The notes under the pieces were generated by a model that saw only the letters and a list, made by a program, of their open reading frames with translations, ran no database searches and was not told the origin of the DNA. The position numbers and the translations under genes were made by a program. Source: Artemisia argyi (lineage: Eukaryota; Streptophyta; Magnoliopsida; Asterales; Asteraceae). From it: 64,000 bases of DNA. The stretch spans positions 304,249,357 through 304,313,356 of the forward strand of contig CM060709.1 in assembly GCA_030686995.1 (NCBI GenBank). Direction: 5' to 3'. Shown piece after piece: positions 10,993 through 22,305 of this stretch (positions are counted from its first letter, which is position 1; each line of letters starts with the position of its first letter).

Positions 10993-13278
10993 ATATAATG
11001 AGTAAATGTATATAAGAAATTAAAGACGACCCTCGTATCGTATGTGACATATATCTTTGATTTCTTACGAAACATATCAATTGTTGACATTTGTATCATG
11101 TGTTACATACTGCTTGTATCTATTTTGTATGAAAAAAAATAAGTGTGTGGCTGTGTGCAAATCGACATGAGCTTATATAGCTGTATGCATGTATCTCAAG
11201 TATGTCACTGTCGTTTAAAAACACGATGACAAAAGTAATGTATGTTATTTACAAAGAAACACTATAGCTGAAAACTATGCGAATAGCTAAAAAAATAATA
11301 ATGGAATCCAATGACCACAAATTGACAAATATGAAGCTTACATCATTTTCTGTGTAGTGGCTTGGAGAAACAGGGATTTATATGTGTTTTTGTTGTCTCA
11401 ATCTATAGTTTTTTCGTTACTTACTTTTATATGGGAATCCGGCGTCTAAATAAAATGTATTACTAATATCATTTATTTCGATAAATATATGTTGTCGTTT
11501 TTTTTCTACGAGGTTAAAGTTCACCGATATATATCTACTTAAACTGGATAAAACATTTTTTTTTTTTTTTTTTTTTTAAAGGTAGGCATGTCTAATTTAT
11601 GTTTGTTTACACAAATTAAAGTCCTTTTATCAGCTCGGCGACCTCTTGTGTGGTTATATTTGTTGTTGTTCTAAATCATATCAACTGATATCTCGTGAGC
11701 CTAATATGAATTGGAAATGAAGACTTTTTTTAGCTTTTGTACATGTTTAGAAGGTTTAGAAGGGAGAGAATTTGGAAAAAAATCAAAACATATTAATCTG
11801 TGTAATATTTTTTTAGGATTTTTTTTTCGTTGTTAGAAAAGATGTCGTGGTTATTTAAGATCTAACACATGCTCGAGGTGAAGAGTTCATTGAGTTGTTT
11901 TCGATCGTATTATGCAATATGATTGATGTATCCAAGGTTGTTAAAACCGAGATCTTACCTAAGATTATTTTTGTCTTTGAAAAATCAGGATTATAAGATT
12001 TGATCGAGATCGTAAGATCCCACCAAAGTATCTTGTTTTGCTAATAGGCATTGATGGATCATAACGTTATACACTCATACATATCTATTGAATATCATAC
12101 ACGAATTTATAAGATGACCTAAGAAAAATTTTGTTGTTCAAACATCATGATAATAAAAAGGGTTTTCTAATTTGTGTCCTAGGAGCACAGGTTAAGAAGT
12201 CAGGGACTCACGACCTACAAAAAATACGCAAAAACGACAACTTTTTTTTGGTACCCTGAATGATTTGAGTCATTTTTGTTGGTTCTTGATTTCTTAACAT
12301 GTGCCTCTATATATAGCACAAGTTAAGGAAACCTAATAGAAATAGTGAAATACACTACATTTTGTTCACTATTGGCACTTCAAGTTGAAAGCAATGTCAA
12401 ATTGCTATTTAGTAACTTGTCGAAGTGTCAAACCGCATTCATTTAGGTACTTGCATGTTGTTAAGATCATGGGCGTGCGTTGCTTCAATATGCTTGCAAT
12501 ATTCAGACGATAAGTTGACCCATAAGATCGCGATTCACTGCCCATCATCTATGTTTGAGCTTAGTTTTAACACCAGCAAATATTCATCAAACCAATAAAT
12601 AGCATAAGTGACCCTTGATAGGAATGGTGCCTCGTAATAATAAATAAAATAAAAAGACCAAGACGTAAGAATTGTATGTGAATAGAACATAATATTTTGT
12701 CCATATTGGTTAGTTTTCAACTTATTTGGAAAATATGTATACGCATTTAATTTAATATTGGAAAAAGGAAAATCATTGTCGGATATCTATAACTAAATCT
12801 TTGACAAAATTGTATAGATCTAAAATTGGTCGATATACTATTTCAACTTGTTTTTCAAATGACTTGTGATAAGCCTTCATATGCCTAAGCCTTTTGTGTA
12901 CATTTTTCCATGTTTTAAAAAGTTCATTATATAAAGTTTTTTTTAAGGTAAAAAGTTGTTACACCCGGTAAATATACATTATATTAAGTTGGTCTATATA
13001 CATCGGATGTAATTAACCTAGCGATGGAAATGTTACAAAAACACATACAATATAACTTAAGAACAATCACCACCATTGCCACCACTACGAGCATCATCGA
13101 CCCACTAGCTACATGTGCAGCTAATACTTGTTTAATGAAGATGCATATGTGGACGATTTCGAGCTGTATGATGAGGATGAGGTACGGTCCTGCACCCAAC
13201 TCATACATGGCTGATTTTTGCAGTACGTGCTCAATTCTTCTGGTCAAATTAGATGATAGGGCTTATATATGTTTGTCG
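10993..13278. other. Intergenic DNA, no gene recognised
   Basis: AT-rich. A T-run lies at about 11556-11577. The segment around 11935-12050 has a repeat-like look (two AAGAT/ATCTTAC-type words in opposite senses). Nothing else can be supported. Confidence 0.4.
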
Positions 13279-13421
13279 GGATGTGTTAACCGGACCCTCC
13301 CTATCATGGGGGGTCCACCTACTTTACTCAAAATGTACAAGTTTTAATGCAGACAGTACAGGCGACGGCAGCATGTCTTCCACAAACCCTCTCTACAAGG
13401 GGGGGTCCGGTTAACCTTGCC
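13279..13421. mobile_element. Small MITE candidate with 11 bp flanking repeat (MULE-like), 143 bp
   Basis: Inverted ends centre on GTTAACCGGACCCTCC (13285-13300) and its near-perfect complement (13400-13415, one mismatch). Extending outward, the ends start GG...CC with a few mismatches. An 11 bp direct repeat, TATGTTTGTCG, flanks the unit at 13268-13278 and 13422-13432. A 9-11 bp duplication suggests a Mutator-like non-autonomous element. Very small and without coding capacity. Confidence 0.6.
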
Positions 13422-13500
13422 TATGTTTGTCGTCAATAGTACTGTAGTCACATGTAGTTTTCTATGGTTGTTTTATTTGTGATGTTGTTTTACCTAGGGT

Positions 13501-13821
13501 CGAGTAAAGTGGACCGACAACCGAGCTGAATTAGAAAATCGAGCTGAACCGGATCAATTGAAACCGAACCGATCATATTCGGTTAGGTTTCAGTTCTAAT
13601 ACTAATGGTTTTCGGTTTCGATTCGAATCAAAATCGAGGAAAACACATCTAAACTATATAAACTGAACTGAACCGACACAAAACTGAAGGAAATCGAGTC
13701 ACTTCAGTTCGGTTCTCGATTCATATTTTTCACAAAATCGATTTCGGTTCGGTTCAGTTCGGTTCAGTTCGGTTTGATTTTATACCGATGCTCATCCCAA
13801 CATGTTGAAATGTGGTATATG

Positions 13822-13882
<61 letters not shown>
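13501..13882. repeat. CGGTTCGGTTCAG low-complexity block and (TA)n microsatellite
   Basis: From about 13501 to 13790 the words AACCGAAC and CGGTTCGGTTCAG recur on both strands in irregular array. Immediately downstream, 13825-13882 is an uninterrupted AT dinucleotide run of 58 bases. Confidence 0.75.
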
Positions 13883-13884
<2 letters not shown>

Positions 13885-14658
13885 CTAAAGTATATATTTA
13901 GTGACGTAAAACAAAAGTAATAATTACTTACCTATTGATCTACTTTAATACTCAAGAGACAGCTCAAATTACATAAAGCCAACACACATAAGGCTAGAAA
14001 TAAAATTATCCTTTGCCTAAAAAACACTAAATCATTTTAGTAGCCCTTTTATCTTAACAAGACAATATATATGCCATCAATTGTCACAGTCTAATAATAA
14101 AACCAAATCTTAATTTTGCATAAATTTAAATGGTCCAGTCGTTGGATGTGACCAAAGGGAACGAGACAAAGCAACAAATATCGTAAGAACAGTCACACCA
14201 ATGGTAACTTATATGTTTTCAACGTTCACATCACTTCATAAGAAATACTAATAGAGAAAATTTAACATCAATCAATATGTCTATGTCTGAAATGTACTTA
14301 TATTTTTAACCTTAGAATTATTTGAATTGATTTACTCCGTATTAGCTAACAAAATCATCTACAATTCTGCATGATAAATTGTTTGATTTTAGTAACTAGT
14401 AAGACGTACAGTCCGTGTTAAATGTGTTATTAGACTTATGTAACATACGGTAAAAAGCCAAAGCATTCAGTACCAGGTTAGAATTGAATGACATTTAGTA
14501 CAATGTTCAAATTTGAAGCAAGTGACCTAACTATGAGTTTTCACGTAAATTAATTATTCTGATACGAGGAAATTGAAACCGTGAGTCACCAATGTTATGT
14601 AAACCCTAACAGATCACCCGCAAAACCGATGAAGTTTAATTAGTACATGACAAACATC
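13883..14658. other. Intergenic DNA, no gene recognised
   Basis: AT-rich and non-coding. A short stretch near 14160-14200 resembles 15165-15205 (both contain GTA[A/C]GAACAGTCAC), suggesting an old dispersed repeat. Confidence 0.35.
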
Positions 14659-14919
14659 CAGGAGCGGACCTAGGGGGTTCCCGAGGTTCATGGGAACTCG
14701 ATGGATGTTTGACTCCTAGTGTAAATTAGCGTTAAAAGTCTCGATGTCTCGAAATGAACGTGGTCCCGAATATTTATGTCACATAAATACATGTTTTGTT
14801 TAGTTAGTCAACTAATATATAAAAAAGAAATAGATGTCTCGTACGTTCATTTATATTTCCTTTATGTTCGTTAAAAAAATTTTGTGCACCCGTGATTTAG
14901 AGTCCTGGGTCCGCCCCTA
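14659..14919. mobile_element. hAT-like MITE candidate, ~261 bp
   Basis: The ends are CAGGAGCGGACCTAG (14659) and CTGGGTCCGCCCCTA (to 14919), inverted repeats with three mismatches. CAGNGGCGGA ends are typical of non-autonomous hAT elements in plants. The flanking 8-mers (CAAACATC and CTAATGTC) match at only five positions, so a target duplication is at best decayed. No transposase. Confidence 0.6.
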
Positions 14920-16105
14920 CTAATGTCCTTCATGATTCTAGATTATAGGGCTAGTGGGTTGGTTCCTAGGAGTTGCACCTTACGAGATTCGAACAAATGA
15001 AATCTTATTGAAACTGAGATAAAACCTCTCTTACTGCTAGGCTGATAAAACCTTATTGCCATATATATACCAAGAACCATTTGGCAATTAAAGTTTAACA
15101 CAATATATCCTACTATATAATGGTGCATAAATTCTAAATATGGTCTACGGGACCAACATGCACAAAGGACAAGAAACAATGCCATAAATATAGTACGAAC
15201 AGTCACCACCACCATCATCAAAACCATCGGCCCACCACCAACACCACCACGAGTGGCTATGGTGATGACAGTAAGTCAGTGATTAACAATGACAAGGCCC
15301 AGCCCAATGTCATCATCCTTAGTGGACTTCCTTTGCAGTACATCACGTGTGTGGTGGCCAGCATGTCTAAATTATGTCGCGCATGCACACGTGTGTAAGT
15401 ATATATAAAAGTCATGCATTAGTTTTTATTTACTGAAAAAGACTTCCATTATTTTTTTACTACAATTGTCACCCTTCTGCCCAGCAATTAATCCATGACA
15501 AGTCGTGTTCTATGTCCCATTTCCTTACTCATACGCCACCAACAATCACCTCTCATGTTATACACTAATCACCAACCAGTTAGTTGTCAACATTTGAAAA
15601 TTAAGTTATGCTTATAAGTGATTTGATATTTTTACAAATCAACATGTTTGACATGTGCTTGTAGGGTTTAGTGGTTATATAATTTAGTTAACATTTCATG
15701 GTTGTAACAACTTAATCTTGAATTAGCTAAACCAATGTTGCAAAAGATCGCATATGGGTGTCGATCGATCGACCCCTTTATAGCTTGTAATCAATCTAGC
15801 AGGATAAATTGATGATTAATAGGATTGATATTTCTGGCAAGTTTTGGGTATTTCCGGTGAGTTCTGGGTATTCTCGGCAAAATTTTTCTTAAAAAGCAAT
15901 TTGTAATAGATATAAACATCGACTGTAAGTGGTTAAACAAGTTTATAACGAGTTTTGGGTAATTCCGGCAAAATTTTAGGTTTCCGGCATGTTTGATCAC
16001 CGTTGACAGTTGTTAACTGCTGTTAACCACAGTTGACTGATTTGAAAATTGGTGACGATTGACGCTTAAACGATGATTAATCGGCTTTGCAGTTTTTTTG
16101 TTTTT
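14920..16105. other. Intergenic DNA left of the Copia insertion
   Basis: No gene recognised. Several imperfect copies of TTTTGGGTATTTCCGGCAA-like words lie at 15825-15990, and TGTTAACTG/CAGTTGAC words lie near 16000-16040. A CCACCA-rich patch lies near 15205-15250. Confidence 0.4.
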
Positions 16106-16110
16106 GTTTG

Positions 16111-16632
16111 TGTTGGATATTGTGGCTTTGTTATATCATTCTCATGGTTTATAAGTACAGGGACTATTCTTGTACTTATTTCTTATAGTTTGGTATGTTT
16201 AGCTATATTTGGCAGGTTTTTATTCTTGAAGGGCTGAAGTGGAAATTGGCACTATATAAGCTCATCCCCAGCTCTCTCTCTCTCATAACTTCATCTCACG
16301 ATTATTTTGTTCTCTCAAATAATTAGGGTTTGCTCTCATTTGTTCATTCTGTTAGTCTGGTTTGGTGTTGTGATCATCTTGATCATCTGGTATTATTCTA
16401 GTATAGGTTGAGTGGTGTAGTGAGGGTATATTGTATCTTGAATCTTGTAGTGTGATAGTTGAATCCTTCTGAAGGGGACAACTGATTTCTTTTGTATATT
16501 GTTTGGTGAGCACACAGTTGTGGACTCATCTTCTTACATTGTTCAGTAATAAAAATATTCACCAAGGGGTGGTTGGCTGGGTGACATCTTGTGTTGTGAT
16601 TGTGGTTTTGGATAGATCTGATAGTTTTCACA
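16111..16632 (+). repeat. 5' LTR of Copia-1
   Basis: Starts TGTTGGATATTGTGG and ends ATAGTTTTCACA, so it has TG...CA termini. A TATA box (ACTATATAAG, 16253-16260) is followed by a CT-rich initiator-like stretch (CTCTCTCTCTC, ~16272). This places transcription start near 16280-16290 and divides U3 from R/U5. Confidence 0.95.
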
Positions 16633-16644
16633 TGGTATCAGAGA
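16633..16644 (+). other. Primer-binding site, tRNA-iMet type
   Basis: TGGTATCAGAGA immediately follows the 5' LTR. Its first eleven bases match the complement of the plant initiator-methionine tRNA 3' end, the usual minus-strand primer of plant Copia elements. Confidence 0.9.
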
Positions 16645-17313
16645 CACGGCTTTGATCTCCGTTGGTTCTTGATATTTAGGGTTTCTAGGGTTTCGGTTAA
16701 ATTTTGGGGGTTTCTTGTTCTGGTTGCAATTAAGGTCAATTAGGGTTGTTTTCTGAACGGCCGTAGTTGATTGTGGGGTTTTGAGGAAAGTGGTGGTGAT
16801 TCTTGATTTTTCCAATTAGGGTTTTCTTGAACCCTAATTTGAAAATTTTTGGGGATCTTGATTCTTGGTGGTCTGTGGTGATTCTTGATTGGGCTCGTGG
16901 TTATCAACAGTCTTGACTAAGTGAATCAAGGCTGTTGGTGATTGTTCTTGTTCTTTCCGCTGCGATTCATTGCTCTGTAAGTCTTCTCTTTCCTTGAAGC
17001 TACTGAATACTTTAGTGGTGACACTGCAAACTCAGGGGGTAACATCTTGACCTACTTCTGTGAGAAGCAAGGATACCTGCTCTTCCCCCTGATAGGTGTG
17101 AAACTGGGTATTTCAGTTTGGTTTGGGTGTGAGTTTTATTGTCTTATAGATTTAGTGTTTTTAGTTAGGTCGTTGGAGGATAGGATTAGGTTTTTGGGAT
17201 TTGTTGGAGGTGTGCTGGTGGTTGTTTGGTCTGGTATTTCTGTTAGTATTTGGTTGATTGTTGTTATTATTAGCTGTTTTTTTCTTGTTTGGTTGATTAT
17301 CTGTTTTGTTAGT

Positions 17314-20300
17314 ATGGCTGAGGTCCTTATTAGTAGTTTGGATGCTGGTAATCCATTGTATTTGCATGCTAATGATAATTCTAATGTTTCTTTGGTTAAT
17401 ATTAAGTTGACTGGTTCTGAGAATTATAAAATGTGGTCTACTGCTATGAAAATTGCTCTAAAAGGTAAAAATAAAATGGGATTTGTTGATGGTTCTTGTG
17501 TTAAACCTGTTACCAGTATTCCTCTCTCCCAGCAATGGGAGAGGTGTAATGCTGTTGTGTTAGGCTGGATTCTTGGATCTCTATCCCAAGAGTTATACCT
17601 TGGGCAAGTCTTTTCTGAGATTGCTTCTGAGGTTTGGGATGAGTTAAAAGAAACCTATGACAAAATGGATGGTTCTGTTATTTTTAATCTTGCACATAGA
17701 ATACATGAGTTAAAACAAGGTGATTTGTCTGTTCCTGAATATTATCACAAACTTAACTCCCTTTGGAGAGAGTTTGATATATTGACCTTATTACCTTCTT
17801 GTACTTGTGCTGCTCAAGAGGATTCTCTTAAGCACAGTCAACTTGTTAGACTTATGCAATTTCTTATGGGTTTAAATGATGTGTATCAAAATGTTAGGAG
17901 TAATTTGCTTGCTAGAGATCCTTTACCTAATGTAAAGGATGCTTTTGCTGTTGTTTCCAGAGAAGAGTCTCATAAAGGACTTTCTTCTGGTTCTTTGTCT
18001 GCTAAAAGTGTGCCTGCTGCTTTTGCTATTAAGACTAATGTTAATAATAGTAACAATTCTAATGCTTACTCTAATAGTAATAGTAAAAGAGGCAACACCA
18101 GTTCTAATAATAACAATAACAGAGGTCCTAATCCTAATTTGCTGTGTAAACACTGTGGTTTGATTGGTCACACTATTGATAGGTGTTTTGAGTTAAATGG
18201 ATATCCCCCTGGTTTTAAAAGGAATCCTAATTTGACTAGGCAAAATGGTAATAAGAAGTTTAATGCTAATTCTGAATTGAATCAAAACTTGCCATCTACT
18301 TCTTCTGGTTCTTTGTCTTGTTCTTTCACTAATGAGCAGATGGTGAAGCTTCTAAGTTTGATTAATGAGAAGCCTGCTGTTGGTGCTTCTGCTAATATGG
18401 CAGGTATTAAACCAAGTTTTTACAATCATAATGTGTTTTTCAACTTAAACATTGAAAATTTTTTTTGTGCCAAAACTGGTATCTCTGGGTATAATGTTAC
18501 ATTAGGATGGATTATTGATAGTGGGGCAAATCAACATATGACTGATTCTACTAAAAATATGTTTAATGTGGTTGATGTCTCTAGTCTTATGCTAACTGTT
18601 GGTCATCCTAATGGTACTATGGCTAAAGTTACTGCTGTTGGTAGTTTAAAGTTAACTAATAATGTTGTCTTGTTTGATGTGCTTGTTGTGCCTGAGTATA
18701 ATGTTAGTTTGCTCTCTGTTAACAAGATGATTAAAGATAGCAAATTTTTTGTTGGTTTTGATGAGCATAAATGTTATATTCAGGATTTGAATCTGGGAAA
18801 AATTGTGGGGACTGGTAGTCAGTCTGCTGGTCTATATCTGTTTGATAGACATACTCATGGTGAGTATGTTTCTGGTCTGTGCAATTCTAGTTTTGTTTGT
18901 CATGTGTCTAGAGATATGTGGCATTGTAGACTTGGTCACCCTGCTGATCAGGTTATGTCTATTTTGCAAAATACTATTGGTTTTAAAAATGGTGATCTTT
19001 CTGCTCCTTGTGAAATTTGTCATAGGGCTAAGCAGACTAGAGAACCCTTTCCTTTAAGTGACCATAAGACTGTTAGTATTGGTGATCTGATTCATTGTGA
19101 TGTTTGGGGACCTTATAGGGTTACTAGTAGAGATGGTTTTAGATATTTTCTTACTATTGTTGATGACTTTAGCAGGGCAGTTTGGGTTTATTTGCTTAAG
19201 TCTAAACTGGAGGTTTATGAATATCTTGAAAGTTTTATCAAACTCATCTTTACTCAATTTGACAAAAGAATCAAAATAATCAGATCTGATAATGGTACAG
19301 AATTTGTGAATAATAAAATGTCTATATTGTTTCAAAGTCTTGGTATTATTCATCAAACCTCTTGTTCCTACACTCCTCAGCAAAATGGGATTGCTGAAAG
19401 GAAACATAGACACCTTTTAAATGTGGCTAGGAGTCTTATGTTTCAGGGGGGGATTCCTCTGTCTATGTGGCCTGAATGTGTTTTAACTGCTGTCTATTTG
19501 ATCAACAGACTTCCCTCCTCTGTCTTGTCTGGTGCTTCCCCTTATAGGATAGTGTATGGTAAGGACCCTGATCTCTCTCATGTGAGAACTTTTGGATGTC
19601 TATGTTATGCAAATGTTTTGAATAATTCTGATAAATTCAGTTCCAGGTCTGAAAAATGTGTCTTACTTGGTTTTTCTACTGAGAAAAAGGCTTATAAGTT
19701 GTATAGTCTTGATAGGAAAACTATCTTGTTTTCAAGAGATGTTAGGTTTTATGAAACTATTTTTCCATTTAAAATGCAGTCTTGTGATACAAATAATCTG
19801 AGTAAAAATGATTTTGTTGGAACTGATACTGAAAATTTAAGTTTTTTTGACATCAAGGGTTCTCAAAGTCCCAATGATGAAGAGGGGGATCCTCCTAATG
19901 TGGAAGGTAATAGGAGGGCTGCTTCTGATGACTGTGAAGTCACAGTTGAGGATGAAGTAGTTACCATTGCAACCCAAATAGGAGAAAATGAGGTCACCTC
20001 TGAGGGCACAAGTTCACTAAATCAAAATGGTGAGGGTTCTAGCAACACTGAGGAAGAACCACAGACTGAGTTTAGGAGGTCTACTAGACATAAGTCTCAA
20101 CCTGTTAGGTTTAATGATTACATTGTTTCTAGTTCTAGCAGATATGGTCTTGAAAAGTATGTGTCATATTCTAAGTTGTCTGCTAGAAATGTTTGCTTTG
20201 CCACTACTCTTAATAAATCTGTTGAACCTAAGTCTTACCAAGAGGCTAGTCAGTATCCTCATTGGAATGAGGCTATGGATGCTGAGATGGAAGCATTACA

Positions 20301-21765
20301 TAGGAACAATACCTATGAAGTTACTGAATTACCTCCTGGAAGAAAGGCTATTGGTTCTAAATGGATATGGAAAATCAAGTATAAGTCTTCTGGTGAAGTA
20401 GATAGATATAAAGCTAGACTTGTTGCTCAAGGTTTTGGGCAGAAAGAAGGTGTTGACTTTGAAGAAACATTTAGTCCAGTTGTTAAAATGGTAACTGTTA
20501 GATGTCTAATTAACTTAGCTGTTACTAATGGTTGGCCTCTTTTCCAACTTGATGTTAATAATGCTTTCTTATATGGTGATCTTCATGAAGAAGTTTATAT
20601 GAAATTGCCACCTGGTTATTATGATAAAGATGAAACTAAAGTGTGTAGACTTATTAAGTCTTTGTATGGTCTTAAACAAGCTCCTAGACAATGGAATGAG
20701 AAGTTAACTACTGTTTTGATTGATCATGGTTTTATTCAAAGTAAAAATGATTATTCTTTGTATGTTAAACATGATAAAGGTGTGTTTATGGCTTTACTTG
20801 TTTATGTTGATGATATGGTCATTACTGGGAATAATAAACTTGAAATTGAAAACTTTAAACAGTTTTTAAATTCTAAATTCATGATTAAAGATCTTGGAAC
20901 TCTTAAGTACTTCTTGGGTATTGAAGTTCTTGAGAATGGTGATGGTGTTTGTTTAACTCAAAGGAAGTATTGTCTTGAGCTTCTTAGTGAGTATGGTTTG
21001 TTGGCTTGTAAGCCTGCTGCTACACCTTTGCAGCAGAATGTGGTTTTGAATCATGTTGAAACTAATGGTGATAAGTTTATCACAAATTTGACTGAATATC
21101 AGAAGTTAGTTGGAAAATTGATATATCTTTCTGTTACTAGACCTGACATTGCTTATGCTGTGCATTGTTTGAGTCAACATATGCATGCTCCTTTGCAGTC
21201 TCATTTTAATGCAGGTTTGAGAGTGTTGAGGTATCTTAAACAAGGTCCAGGTATTGGTATTCAGTTCAATAAAGGGAAAAAATTTAGTTTGCATGCTTTT
21301 TCAGATGCAGATTGGGCAAAGTGTTTAAAAACTAGAAAATCTGTTTCAGGTTATTGTGTCTATTTCTGCAATAATCTTGTTTCATGGAAAAGTAAAAAAC
21401 AAGCAACTATATCTAGGTCTTCTGCTGAAGCAGAGTACAGATGTCTTGCATCTGCTACTTGTGAAATTATTTGGATAAATAAAGTTTTAAAAGATCTAGA
21501 TATTGAGGGCTTGTTACCGGTAAACTTGTTTTGTGATAGTAGTTCAGCTATTCAAATAGCTGCTAATCCAGTTTTTCATGAAAAAACTAAACATTTTGAA
21601 ATTGATCTTCATTTGGTAAGAGAGAAAGTCTCTTCTGGTGTGATTAAAACTGTAAAGGTTGGATCTGCATATAATATTGCAGATGGATTTACAAAAGGAT
21701 TAAGTATAACTCAACATAAGTGGTTTTGTGAGAAACTTGGTCTTGTGGACATGTTTAAGCCATGA
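17314..21765 (+). CDS. Copia gag-pol polyprotein, intact (1,483 aa from ATG 17314)
   Basis: The frame is open from 17047 to TGA 21765. I prefer ATG 17314 (MAEVLISSLDAGN...) because the 89 upstream codons are T-rich and hydrophobic and look like translated leader. Numbering from codon 17047: a Gag (UBN2-type) region at about 120-330; a CCHC zinc knuckle CKHCGLIGHTIDRC at 367-380; the protease motif IDSGANQHM with Asp491; an integrase HHCC zinc domain (HCRLGH...CEICHRAK) and catalytic Asp685, Asp748 and Glu784; reverse transcriptase with LDVNNAFLYGDL and YVDD at 1253-1256; and RNase H with SDADWAKCLKTRKSVSGY and the C-terminal KHFEIDLHLVREK. All catalytic residues are present and there is no stop or frameshift. 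It makes the virus-like particle and the enzymes for reverse transcription and integration. Confidence 0.95.
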   Translation: MAEVLISSLDAGNPLYLHANDNSNVSLVNIKLTGSENYKMWSTAMKIALKGKNKMGFVDGSCVKPVTSIPLSQQWERCNAVVLGWILGSLSQELYLGQVFSEIASEVWDELKETYDKMDGSVIFNLAHRIHELKQGDLSVPEYYHKLNSLWREFDILTLLPSCTCAAQEDSLKHSQLVRLMQFLMGLNDVYQNVRSNLLARDPLPNVKDAFAVVSREESHKGLSSGSLSAKSVPAAFAIKTNVNNSNNSNAYSNSNSKRGNTSSNNNNNRGPNPNLLCKHCGLIGHTIDRCFELNGYPPGFKRNPNLTRQNGNKKFNANSELNQNLPSTSSGSLSCSFTNEQMVKLLSLINEKPAVGASANMAGIKPSFYNHNVFFNLNIENFFCAKTGISGYNVTLGWIIDSGANQHMTDSTKNMFNVVDVSSLMLTVGHPNGTMAKVTAVGSLKLTNNVVLFDVLVVPEYNVSLLSVNKMIKDSKFFVGFDEHKCYIQDLNLGKIVGTGSQSAGLYLFDRHTHGEYVSGLCNSSFVCHVSRDMWHCRLGHPADQVMSILQNTIGFKNGDLSAPCEICHRAKQTREPFPLSDHKTVSIGDLIHCDVWGPYRVTSRDGFRYFLTIVDDFSRAVWVYLLKSKLEVYEYLESFIKLIFTQFDKRIKIIRSDNGTEFVNNKMSILFQSLGIIHQTSCSYTPQQNGIAERKHRHLLNVARSLMFQGGIPLSMWPECVLTAVYLINRLPSSVLSGASPYRIVYGKDPDLSHVRTFGCLCYANVLNNSDKFSSRSEKCVLLGFSTEKKAYKLYSLDRKTILFSRDVRFYETIFPFKMQSCDTNNLSKNDFVGTDTENLSFFDIKGSQSPNDEEGDPPNVEGNRRAASDDCEVTVEDEVVTIATQIGENEVTSEGTSSLNQNGEGSSNTEEEPQTEFRRSTRHKSQPVRFNDYIVSSSSRYGLEKYVSYSKLSARNVCFATTLNKSVEPKSYQEASQYPHWNEAMDAEMEALHRNNTYEVTELPPGRKAIGSKWIWKIKYKSSGEVDRYKARLVAQGFGQKEGVDFEETFSPVVKMVTVRCLINLAVTNGWPLFQLDVNNAFLYGDLHEEVYMKLPPGYYDKDETKVCRLIKSLYGLKQAPRQWNEKLTTVLIDHGFIQSKNDYSLYVKHDKGVFMALLVYVDDMVITGNNKLEIENFKQFLNSKFMIKDLGTLKYFLGIEVLENGDGVCLTQRKYCLELLSEYGLLACKPAATPLQQNVVLNHVETNGDKFITNLTEYQKLVGKLIYLSVTRPDIAYAVHCLSQHMHAPLQSHFNAGLRVLRYLKQGPGIGIQFNKGKKFSLHAFSDADWAKCLKTRKSVSGYCVYFCNNLVSWKSKKQATISRSSAEAEYRCLASATCEIIWINKVLKDLDIEGLLPVNLFCDSSSAIQIAANPVFHEKTKHFEIDLHLVREKVSSGVIKTVKVGSAYNIADGFTKGLSITQHKWFCEKLGLVDMFKP

Positions 21766-21778
21766 GACTGAGAGGGGG
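21766..21778 (+). other. Polypurine tract of Copia-1
   Basis: GACTGAGAGGGGG directly abuts the 3' LTR, the expected place and composition of the plus-strand primer. Confidence 0.8.
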
Positions 21779-22300
21779 TGTTGGATATTGTGGCTTTGTT
21801 ATATCATTCTCATGGTTTATAAGTACAGGGACTATTCTTGTACTTATTTCTTATAGTTTGGTATGTTTAGCTATATTTGGCAGGTTTTTATTCTTGAAGG
21901 GCTGAAGTGGAAATTGGCACTATATAAGCTCATCCCCAGCTCTCTCTCTCTCATAACTTCATCTCACGATTATTTTGTTCTCTCAAATAATTAGGGTTTG
22001 CTCTCATTTGTTCATTCTGTTAGTCTGGTTTGGTGTTGTGATCATCTTGATCATCTGGTATTATTCTAGTATAGGTTGAGTGGTGTAGTGAGGGTATATT
22101 GTATCTTGAATCTTGTAGTGTGATAGTTGAATCCTTCTGAAGGGGACAACTGATTTCTTTTGTATATTGTTTGGTGAGCACACAGTTGTGGACTCATCTT
22201 CTTACATTGTTCAGTAATAAAAATATTCACCAAGGGGTGGTTGGCTGGGTGACATCTTGTGTTGTGATTGTGGTTTTGGATAGATCTGATAGTTTTCACA
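21779..22300 (+). repeat. 3' LTR of Copia-1
   Basis: Same 522 bp sequence as the 5' LTR by eye, offset exactly 5,668 bases throughout, and followed by the second GTTTG target copy. Confidence 0.95.
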
Positions 22301-22305
22301 GTTTG

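Larger units (their letters stand above)
16111..22300 (+). mobile_element. Complete Ty1/Copia LTR retrotransposon (6,190 bp)
   Basis: Order: 5' LTR 16111-16632, primer-binding site, leader, one long gag-pol frame, polypurine tract, 3' LTR 21779-22300. The target duplication GTTTG is perfect (16106-16110 and 22301-22305). The two LTRs have the same length (522 bp) and I saw no difference between them on reading through. The polyprotein order is Gag, protease, integrase, reverse transcriptase, RNase H, which defines Copia as against Gypsy. With an uninterrupted frame and all catalytic motifs present, the element looks recently inserted and potentially autonomous. Confidence 0.96.

Noticed and set aside
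13024..13347. 107-codon plus-strand frame with TTIATTTSII
   Set aside because: It crosses the 13279-13421 inverted-repeat unit and ends in it. No family resemblance and no splice signals.
13501..13790. CGGTTCGGTTCAG block as a regulatory or CRISPR-like array
   Set aside because: Irregular units, no spacers and a plant genomic context; simple low-complexity repeat.
17161..20401. Several overlapping frames on both strands within Copia-1
   Set aside because: They are shadows of the intact gag-pol frame.
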